Part shown: positions 52,415 through 59,268 of the stretch, one piece after another
Numbering within the stretch: position 1 is the stretch's first letter
How the letters are laid out: every line of letters begins with the position of its first letter
Assembly: GCF_030646925.1 (NCBI RefSeq)
Contig: NZ_JAUSKL010000083.1
Location: forward strand, 1-64,000
Source of the DNA: Candidatus Binatus sp.
Lineage (GTDB): Bacteria > Desulfobacterota > Binatia > Binatales > Binataceae
DNA length: 64,000 bases
Direction: 5' to 3'
Program-made: the position numbers and the translations under genes
The notes under the pieces: generated by a model
Database searches by the model: none
Told to the model about the DNA's origin: nothing
What the model saw: the letters and a program-made list of their open reading frames with translations, nothing else

Positions 52415-53278
52415 CTAGCTGAACACGATCGTGCGGTTGTGATGCAACAGCACTTCCTTGCGCAGATGCGCTCGCACCGCCGTCGCCAGCACCATCACTT
52501 CGAGGTCCTTGCCCTTGCGCGCGAGGTCCGCGACGGTGTCGCGATGAGTCACTGCGGTCGTCGCTTGCGCGATGATCGGCCCTGCGTCGAGTTCCTCGGT
52601 CACGTAATGCGCGGTCGCGCCGATCAACTTGACGCCCTTGTCATGCGCCTGCTTGTGCGGGCGCTGGCCGGCGAACGCGGGCAGGAAGCTGTGATGGATA
52701 TTGACGATCGGCTTGTTCCACGCACGCAGAAAATCGCCGGATAGCACCTGCATGTAGCGCGCGAGCACGACCGTGTCGGTGCGGAGCTCGGTCAGATGCT
52801 TCAGCAACTCCTCTTCCGCTTCGCGTTTGCGATCCTTCAGCACCGGAATCACCTTGAACGGGATCTCGAACGGACGCGCGAGCGGCTCCAGATCGGGATG
52901 ATTGCTGACCACGCCCACCACGTCGCCGTCGAGCTCGCCGAAGCGATGGCGGCTCAGTAAATCCATCAGGCAGTGCGGCAGCCGCGACGCCATTATTACG
53001 ATTCGATCGCGCTTCGCCGAGTCGAACAGATTCCATCGCAAGCGATCCCACGGCAGGAGCGACGGGAGGCTGGCGTCGAACTCCTTGGACAATTCCGCGA
53101 TCGGGAGCCGCAAACTCTCGAAGTGGATGCGCCAGAAGAAGTGTCCGTCTTCGTCGTCGGCGTACTGGTCGGAGGTGATAATATTGCAGCCAAGCATGAA
53201 CAGATGGCTTGAGACGCGCGCTATGATGCCGGGGCGATCGATGCAAGAAATGAGAAGAGTCGCTTTACCCTGCGCCAC
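52415..53278 (-). CDS. purU: formyltetrahydrofolate deformylase
   Basis: Hydrolyses 10-formyl-THF to formate and THF, balancing the one-carbon pool and feeding PurT-type purine synthesis. The 287 residues have an N-terminal ACT domain (LLISCIDRPGIIARVSSHLF) and a formyltransferase domain: SNHPDLE, then NIHHSFLPAFAGQRPHKQA with the catalytic His and ELDAGPIIAQ with the Asp. The start is GTG at 53278. It is divergent from rsmI (53332). Confidence 0.95.
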   Translation of the reverse strand: MAQGKATLLISCIDRPGIIARVSSHLFMLGCNIITSDQYADDEDGHFFWRIHFESLRLPIAELSKEFDASLPSLLPWDRLRWNLFDSAKRDRIVIMASRLPHCLMDLLSRHRFGELDGDVVGVVSNHPDLEPLARPFEIPFKVIPVLKDRKREAEEELLKHLTELRTDTVVLARYMQVLSGDFLRAWNKPIVNIHHSFLPAFAGQRPHKQAHDKGVKLIGATAHYVTEELDAGPIIAQATTAVTHRDTVADLARKGKDLEVMVLATAVRAHLRKEVLLHHNRTIVFS

Positions 53279-53331
53279 GTTGATACGTCCTGTCGGAGTG
53301 CAGTCGGTCGTTGATGCTCTCCTGAATTCTA

Positions 53332-54216
53332 ATGTCCACGACGAAGATTAGACAAACCGCGGGCGCCGGCGTGCTGTACGTCGTGGCGACTCCGATCGGG
53401 AACGCCGATGATATTTCGGCGCGCGCGATTCGCGTCCTGAGCGAAGTCGATGCGATCGCTTGCGAAGACACGCGGCGAACGGGATTGCTGCTGGCGCACC
53501 ACGCAATTCGCGTCCCGATGATCAGCTACTACGAGCACAATGAGGAGCGGCGGACGCCGGAACTGATCGAGCGGATGGCTGCGGACCAGAAAATCGCGCT
53601 AGTCACCGACGCGGGCACTCCTGCGATATCGGATCCGGGATTTCGGCTGGTGCGCGCGGCGCTCGACGCGGGTATCAAGGTGATCGCGGTACCCGGCGCG
53701 TGCGCGGCGGTCGCGGCGTTGTCGATTGCGGGGCTCGCCACCAATCGATTCACGTTCGAGGGATTCTTGCCGCAGCGTGGTGGAGCGCGGCGAAAACTGC
53801 TCGAAGCCTTGCGAAGAGAGCATCGCACGATGGTCTTCTATGAGGCGGCGCGCCGGCTTGCCGACACGCTCGCGGAAATGGCGGAGGCATTCGGCGGTTC
53901 GCGCAAGGCGGCGGTGGTGAGGGAAATCACCAAGACCTACGAAGAGACAATCCGCGGAACTCTCGACGAACTGGCGAAGCGATTTCGCGAGCAACCTGCG
54001 CTCGGCGAAGTGACGATCGTGGTCGAAGGTGCGCCGGAAAATTCGACAGATTCAACAATCGAGGGAACGCCGGTAACCGTCGAGATTCTGCGAGAGGCGG
54101 GCTTAAGCCTGAAGCAGGCGAGCGCGGTGCTATCGCGCTTGAGCGGCAGGCCGCGCCGCGAGATTTATCAGGACGCGATCAAATCTAACGCATCGGAGGA
54201 GGCTGGCGATGAATGA
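53332..54216 (+). CDS. rsmI: 16S rRNA (cytidine-1402-2'-O)-methyltransferase
   Basis: Tetrapyrrole-methylase-fold SAM enzyme that methylates the ribose of C1402 in 16S rRNA, next to the P site. It has LYVVATPIGNADDISARAIRVL, CEDTRRTGLLL, VTDAGTPAISDPGFRLVRAA, VPGACAAVAALSIAG and the FEGFLPQRGGAR(R)K block. 294 residues, typical. aroQ follows 78 bases downstream. Confidence 0.96.
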   Translation: MSTTKIRQTAGAGVLYVVATPIGNADDISARAIRVLSEVDAIACEDTRRTGLLLAHHAIRVPMISYYEHNEERRTPELIERMAADQKIALVTDAGTPAISDPGFRLVRAALDAGIKVIAVPGACAAVAALSIAGLATNRFTFEGFLPQRGGARRKLLEALRREHRTMVFYEAARRLADTLAEMAEAFGGSRKAAVVREITKTYEETIRGTLDELAKRFREQPALGEVTIVVEGAPENSTDSTIEGTPVTVEILREAGLSLKQASAVLSRLSGRPRREIYQDAIKSNASEEAGDE

Positions 54217-54294
54217 GCGGCGAAGATTAGGCGACAGCGTGCACTTGCAGTTGAATTCCCCGTGGGGTTCAATGCCACAGGGAGTAGTGTGCGG

Positions 54295-54828
54295 ATGGTG
54301 ATGAGGACGAAGGCCTCGCCACAGGCCCGCTCGGGCGCCAGGGACATTGCGGGGAGACCAATCGCGGTGTTGGTCGTGCACGGACCCAATCTGAATCTAC
54401 TCGGCGAGCGGGAGCCTGAAGTTTACGGACGCACCCGGCTCGCCGATATCGATCGCGAATTGCAGCGGCGCGGGCGCGAGATGAACCTCGAGGTCGAGAC
54501 GTTTCAATCGAACAGCGAGGGCGCGATCGTCGATCGGATTCAGCAGGCGCGGAACAAGTCTGAGATACTGATTATCAATCCGGGGGCGTACACGCATACC
54601 AGCGTCGCGATTCGCGATGCGATCCTCGCGGTGGCGATTCCGGTAATCGAAGTGCATCTGTCCAACGTGTATAAGCGCGAGCCGTTTCGGCATCATTCGA
54701 CGATCGCCGATATCGCGCATGGACGAATCATGGGATTCGGCGCCGAGAGCTACGACCTGGCTTTGCAGGCGGCGCGCACGATCGTCGAAGCGGCGCGGGC
54801 CGAAACGTCTCGCGCAGGGCGTACGTAG
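54295..54828 (+). CDS. aroQ: type II 3-dehydroquinate dehydratase
   Basis: Converts 3-dehydroquinate to 3-dehydroshikimate in the shikimate pathway and forms dodecamers. Recognised are VVHGPNLNLLGEREPEVYG with the catalytic Tyr in the lid, NPGAYTHTSVAIRDA, and EVHLSNVYKREPFRHHS. At 177 residues it has a polar extension of about 24 residues before the conserved core. ATG 54295 has GGAG at 54281-54284; a GTG at 54262 is also possible. It complements aroC-K-B at 3.6-6.5 kb and is followed by accB. Confidence 0.94.
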   Translation: MVMRTKASPQARSGARDIAGRPIAVLVVHGPNLNLLGEREPEVYGRTRLADIDRELQRRGREMNLEVETFQSNSEGAIVDRIQQARNKSEILIINPGAYTHTSVAIRDAILAVAIPVIEVHLSNVYKREPFRHHSTIADIAHGRIMGFGAESYDLALQAARTIVEAARAETSRAGRT

Positions 54829-54899
54829 GTGAAGGTATGCGAAGCGACGGCGCAAAATTTCCCAAGCGGGCATCGGTGCTGAGAGGGACTCACGAGCAG

Positions 54900-55391
54900 A
54901 TGGAAGTTCGCGAAATCAAAGCGCTGCTGGTCCTGATGAGAGACTACGGGCTGGTCGAACTCGAGATCGAGGACAAGAAGGGCAAGGTGCGCCTGGTTCG
55001 CGGCGGCGCGCGCGCGACCGCCGACGAAACCGAAGCTGATAGCAACATTCAACTGTCGGCGCGAACGTCGCCGATCAAGATGGCGGCGCGGCATCTCGAG
55101 GCGAAGGCCGAAGAGGGCAGCAGCGCGGGCGGGATCGAGCTTGCCGCGAATCAGAAGCTGATCGAGAGCCCGATGGTGGGAACGTTTTATCGGGCAGCGT
55201 CGCCTGATTCGACTCCGTTCGTCGAAGAAGGAACTTCGGTGCGCAAAGGACAGCCGCTCTGCATTATCGAGGCGATGAAGATGATGAACGAGATCGAATC
55301 GCCGGCGGCGGGACGAGTAGTGAGAATAATTGCGTCGAATGGACAGCCGATCGAGTACGGACAGCCGTTGATGATTATCGAAGTTGCGTGA
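54900..55391 (+). CDS. accB: biotin carboxyl carrier protein of acetyl-CoA carboxylase
   Basis: A 163-residue BCCP that carries biotin between biotin carboxylase and carboxyltransferase. The N-terminal EVREIKALLVLMRDYGLVELEIED block and the C-terminal biotinyl domain with EAMKMMNEIESP (biotinylated Lys) are clear; the Ala/Glu-rich linker lies between. ATG 54900 fits the family N terminus; ATG 54837 in frame would add 21 residues and lies 8 bases after aroQ. accC starts 10 bases downstream. Confidence 0.94.
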   Translation: MEVREIKALLVLMRDYGLVELEIEDKKGKVRLVRGGARATADETEADSNIQLSARTSPIKMAARHLEAKAEEGSSAGGIELAANQKLIESPMVGTFYRAASPDSTPFVEEGTSVRKGQPLCIIEAMKMMNEIESPAAGRVVRIIASNGQPIEYGQPLMIIEVA

Positions 55392-55401
55392 CGGAGCACC
55401 G

Positions 55402-56787
55402 ATGTTCAAAAAACTGCTGGTAGCCAATCGCGGTACGATCGCAATCCGCATTATCCGCGCTTGCCGCGAGTTGGGGATTTCGACGGTCGCGGTATTTTCG
55501 ACCGCCGACAAGGGCGCGCTCCACGTTCGCATGGCGGACGAGTCGGTATGCATCGGGCCGCCGGCTGCCGAGGACAGCTACCTCAACATCCCTGCGATCC
55601 TGAGCGCCGCGACAACGTTCGGCGCCGACGCGGTGCATCCAGGCTACGGCTTTCTTTCCGAGAACGGCGATTTTGCCGAGGCGTGCCAGAAGTCGGGGCT
55701 GAGCTTCGTCGGACCTCGCGCGCGCCATATCCGATTGATGGGCGACAAGCCGCGCGCGCGCCGAATCATGCGGCGGGCGGGAGTGCCCGTCTTGCCGGGC
55801 AGCGAAGGTACCGGCGTGACCGAAGTGCGCGAGGCGCAGACCGACGCGAAACGCCTCGGCTATCCGGTGTTGATCAAGGCGGCGGCGGGCGGCGGCGGCA
55901 AAGGGATGCGAATCGTGCGCGACGCGGCCGAACTTAATCGCCTGTTCCCGCTGGCGCAGGGAGAATCGGAGGCATCGTTCAGCTCGCGCAAAATGTATCT
56001 CGAGAAATATCTCGAGCGCGCGCGCCACGTGGAATTTCAGATCCTCGCGGACAGCCAGCGCAACGCGATTCATCTTGGCGAGCGCGATTGCTCGATTCAA
56101 AGGCGGCATCAGAAGGTAATAGAGGAATCGCCGTGTCCGATCCTGACTGCGCGGTTGCGCGAAAAGATGGGCAAGGCGGCCGTCCGCGCGGCGTCGGTGG
56201 TCGGCTATTCGAACGTCGGCACCGTCGAATTTCTGCTCTCCGGCAACGGCGAGTTTTACTTTATCGAGATGAACACGCGCATCCAGGTCGAGCATGGCGT
56301 GACCGAGATGGTCACCGGCGTTGACCTGGTCAAGGAAAGCATCCGAATGGCGTGGGGCGAGCCGCTGAAGCTCAAGCAGCGGCAGGTGACGTTCGGCGGC
56401 GCCGCGATGGAATTTCGCATCTACGCGGAGGATCCCGAGCGGCACATCCCGTCGCCGGGCGTGGTGAGCAATCATCATCCGCCGGGCGGGCTTGGCGTTC
56501 GCGTCGAGACCGCGCTCTACGACGGATACCGGGTGCCGGTGCATTACGATCCGCTGATCGCGAAGTTGATCGTGCACGCGGAGACGCGGACCGAAGTGAT
56601 CGCGCGGGCGAAGGCGGCGCTGCGCGAGTACGTGATCGACGGGATCAAGACCAACATCCCGCTGCATCTGAAGATCCTGCACGATCCGGATTTCTGCCGC
56701 GGCGAATTTGCCACCGATTTTCTGCGCCGATACGAGCCGCCCAAGGCGGAAGCATCGCCGCCAGCGCCGATCAGCAAAGCCTCTTGA
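55402..56787 (+). CDS. accC: biotin carboxylase subunit of acetyl-CoA carboxylase
   Basis: ATP-grasp enzyme that carboxylates the biotin of AccB. The 461 residues show FKKLLVANRGTIAIRIIRAC, HPGYGFLSEN, the glycine-rich loop AAAGGGGKGMR, ERDCSIQRRHQKVIEESP, and EMNTRIQVEHGVTE with the metal- and substrate-binding residues. The first motif has Thr where most have Glu (NRGEIA). The C-terminal tail is Pro/Ala-rich. Probably cotranscribed with accB. Confidence 0.96.
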   Translation: MFKKLLVANRGTIAIRIIRACRELGISTVAVFSTADKGALHVRMADESVCIGPPAAEDSYLNIPAILSAATTFGADAVHPGYGFLSENGDFAEACQKSGLSFVGPRARHIRLMGDKPRARRIMRRAGVPVLPGSEGTGVTEVREAQTDAKRLGYPVLIKAAAGGGGKGMRIVRDAAELNRLFPLAQGESEASFSSRKMYLEKYLERARHVEFQILADSQRNAIHLGERDCSIQRRHQKVIEESPCPILTARLREKMGKAAVRAASVVGYSNVGTVEFLLSGNGEFYFIEMNTRIQVEHGVTEMVTGVDLVKESIRMAWGEPLKLKQRQVTFGGAAMEFRIYAEDPERHIPSPGVVSNHHPPGGLGVRVETALYDGYRVPVHYDPLIAKLIVHAETRTEVIARAKAALREYVIDGIKTNIPLHLKILHDPDFCRGEFATDFLRRYEPPKAEASPPAPISKAS

Positions 56788-56861
56788 CCGCGACCGCGCG
56801 CCTCGTACTTGTATAAGTGAAGGCGCATCGCGCGCCGCGGAACTCGCGGGACGACTTACAA

Positions 56862-57905
56862 ATGCAAATGCGACGAATTTTTTTGGCACTCGCGATCGGC
56901 TTGCTGATCGCGGGGACGACGCGAGCCGAGCAAAGCATCAATCCGAACATCCCGGGCGGCAACAGCGCTCCGCCGGGACGCGAACCGAAAGCGGTGGTCG
57001 ATACCTCGCTGTATGATTTCGGAACTGCGCTTGAAGGCAAGCAGATCACGCACACTTTCAGAATCAAGAACGCGGGCCGGGGCTATCTCGATATCCGCGG
57101 CGTCAAGACGTCGTGCGGATGCACCACCGGCACGCCGACCAAGACGCATATCGCGCCCGGCGACGAGTCCGAAATCGCGGTGATGTTCGACACGCACTTT
57201 CAGAAGGGGCATCAGGTGCGCACGATCACCGCGAGCACCAACGACCCCAACAATCCGCAAGTCCCGATGACGATGCAGGGGACCGTCAAGCAGCAAGTCG
57301 CGGCCACGCCGGCGGAAGTTGCGTTTGGCAGCGTCCGCAAAGGCGCCGAAGCCACCAGGGAAATCGTGATCGATGATTTGGTCGGCGGCAGTACTGCGTT
57401 CAAGGTCGGACCGGTGAGCAATTCGAGTTCGTCGATCAAGGTCGTGCAGGAAAAACGGACCGACGGCAAGCCCGGCGCGATGCTGAAAATCACGCTGCTC
57501 AAGACGATGCCGGTCGGGACGTTCGACGATTCAATCAAGGTGACGACCAACCGCGTGCCGCTGAATGTCGATGTGTTCGGGACTGTCAGCGGCGATCTGA
57601 ATATCGATCCGGCGCAGGTGTCGTTCGGAATCGTGCCGCGCGGACAGGATATCGTGCGGATCATCAAGCTCAGCAATGAGGGAAGTCGCAACGTCAAGGT
57701 GCTTGACGTATCGAGCAGCACGCCGACGGTGGTCGCGTCGGCGGAGCCGGTGAAATCGGGTAAGGAATACAAGCTCACGGTGACGCTCAAGCGGGGCACG
57801 CCGGAGGGGCAACTTCACGGAAACTTGACGATCAAGACCGACGATCCCGAGCAATCGACGCTCGCGGTGCCGTTCTATGCGATCGTGGGCCAGTTCAAGT
57901 CTTAA
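56862..57905 (+). CDS. secreted DUF1573-domain protein
   Basis: A 347-residue exported protein: signal peptide RRIFLALAIGLLIAGTTRA, a Pro/Gly-rich stretch, then an Ig-like DUF1573 domain with DFGTALEGKQITHTFRIKNAG, followed by the typical VKTSCGCTTG and IAPGDESEIAVMFDT. More Ig-like domains of ASH/papD type follow to the end (VAFGSVRKGAE, VSFGIVPRGQD). DUF1573 proteins are periplasmic or cell-surface and have no known activity. ATG 56862 and ATG 56868 are both possible. No good promoter was found in 56788-56861. Confidence 0.82.
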   Translation: MQMRRIFLALAIGLLIAGTTRAEQSINPNIPGGNSAPPGREPKAVVDTSLYDFGTALEGKQITHTFRIKNAGRGYLDIRGVKTSCGCTTGTPTKTHIAPGDESEIAVMFDTHFQKGHQVRTITASTNDPNNPQVPMTMQGTVKQQVAATPAEVAFGSVRKGAEATREIVIDDLVGGSTAFKVGPVSNSSSSIKVVQEKRTDGKPGAMLKITLLKTMPVGTFDDSIKVTTNRVPLNVDVFGTVSGDLNIDPAQVSFGIVPRGQDIVRIIKLSNEGSRNVKVLDVSSSTPTVVASAEPVKSGKEYKLTVTLKRGTPEGQLHGNLTIKTDDPEQSTLAVPFYAIVGQFKS

Positions 57906-58043
57906 GCTTGCGCGTCGTCCAGCGGAGTCGCCAATTGGCGCCGTACCAAATCAATCAGTCAGGTTGTTTCGCTAAATTGCCGGTTCCGATATTCGTTAGG
58001 AAGGAGGATTTTCGCCGCTAGCGGAGGATTCCTGCGAAAGCTG

Positions 58044-58946
58044 ATGGCGCGGCAGCGGAAAAGCTGGAACATCTACGGCCGAATTCTGGATTGGCTGAGC
58101 AACTACGCGATCGATCTGCTCACCAAGCCGCTCAAGTCGTACGCGCTGCACGTTCCCAACGACATGGCGGCGCTCAAGCGCTACGTGCGCAAAGGCGACG
58201 TGATACTGGTCGAGGGCAACGAGCGCATCAGCGAATGCATCAAGTACCTGACGCAGAGTTCGTGGTCGCATTCGGCGCTCTACGTCGGGGACGAGCCGAT
58301 TCGGCGCAATCCCGCACTGAAAAGCCAACTGGTCGAGCAGTTTGGCGACGAGGCGAAATTCTTGGTGGTCGAGGCGCTGGTCGAATCGGGCGTGGTGCTG
58401 TCGCCGGTATCCAAGTATCGCGATTTCAACATGCGGATTTGCCGGCCGTACAGCCTGTCGTCCGCCGATCTTGCCGAAGTTCTGGACGAGGTGCTGCGCA
58501 GCGTGGGCGATACTTATGATTTGCGCAACGTGATCGATCTCGCGCGATTCTTTTTGCCGGTGAGCCTGGTGCCGCGGCGATTCCGCCGCCGCGCGCTCAG
58601 TTTCGGCAGCGGCGAGCCGACGCGTGTGATATGCTCGAGCCTGATCGCGTCGGTATTTCACCGGGTGAGGTTTCCGATCATTCCGAGCTATGCTCAATTG
58701 CCGAGTGAGAGCTTGCCTTCGACCGGAGTGCGGCGCCTCTGGTCGATGAGCGGCAAGCAACCAGAACCGTCTTACGGTATTATGCGCGTGGTATCGCCGA
58801 CGCTGATCACGCCGCGGGACTTTGATTTGTCGCCCTATTTCGAGATCATCAAGTTCAATATTATCGAGAACATGCGATTCGACTATCACAAAATCTTGTG
58901 GGCTGATGACGAAGCGCCGACCGAGCCCATCAAGAAGGGCGCCTGA
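58044..58946 (+). CDS. YiiX/YebB-like permuted papain-like hydrolase
   Basis: A 300-residue protein of the YiiX/NlpC-P60-like permuted cysteine hydrolases. The catalytic His lies in YLTQSSWSHSALYVGD and the Cys in TRVICSSLIASVF, in the permuted order His then Cys; GDVILVEGNERISECI precedes. Two flanking basic stretches (RRFRRRALSFG) may touch membranes or phosphate. Members are thought to cleave lipids or amide bonds, but substrates are mostly unknown. ATG 58044 begins MARQRKSWNIYGRILDWLSN. Next is an unknown 93-residue protein; then the flippase fusion converges. Confidence 0.8.
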   Translation: MARQRKSWNIYGRILDWLSNYAIDLLTKPLKSYALHVPNDMAALKRYVRKGDVILVEGNERISECIKYLTQSSWSHSALYVGDEPIRRNPALKSQLVEQFGDEAKFLVVEALVESGVVLSPVSKYRDFNMRICRPYSLSSADLAEVLDEVLRSVGDTYDLRNVIDLARFFLPVSLVPRRFRRRALSFGSGEPTRVICSSLIASVFHRVRFPIIPSYAQLPSESLPSTGVRRLWSMSGKQPEPSYGIMRVVSPTLITPRDFDLSPYFEIIKFNIIENMRFDYHKILWADDEAPTEPIKKGA

Positions 58947-58971
58947 ACCAGGCGGCATCAGGAGAGGTTCA

Positions 58972-59253
58972 TTGAACGAGGAACAAGAGCACGCATCCGG
59001 CCGGCGCGATCTTCTGGAAAAGACCATCGCGAAAATTCTGCATCGCCATTGCAACTTCGGTTGGGCGAACTACTACATCCCGAGCGAGAAGTTCCCGAGC
59101 CTGATCGAAGAACTGGTCGAGGTGATGAGCCCCGGCGGCCAGGCCGGTCACGAGGAATTGGTGCAGTTCCTGCTCGGCACTCAGCGCACATCGTCGATCC
59201 AGGAGCGGGTCGCGAAGATGGAGAAGGAGTTTGCGATCTACAAGCGCAGTTGA
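58972..59253 (+). CDS. unknown 93-residue protein
   Basis: A small charged protein starting with TTG at 58972, preceded by AGGAGAGG at 58960-58967. It contains a helix DLLEKTIAKILHRHCNFGWA, a GWANYYIPSEKFPSLIEELV motif and a C-terminal helical end RTSSIQERVAKMEKEFAIY. No signal peptide or membrane segment. I do not recognise a family. It is 25 bases after the YiiX-like gene and may be part of the same transcript. Confidence 0.65.
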   Translation: MNEEQEHASGRRDLLEKTIAKILHRHCNFGWANYYIPSEKFPSLIEELVEVMSPGGQAGHEELVQFLLGTQRTSSIQERVAKMEKEFAIYKRS

Positions 59254-59268
59254 GCGCCGCCGAATCGT

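Noticed and set aside
56784-56817. Promoter TTGACC ... TATAAG before the DUF1573 gene
   Set aside because: The spacer between the two boxes is 22 bases, too long for a sigma-70 promoter.
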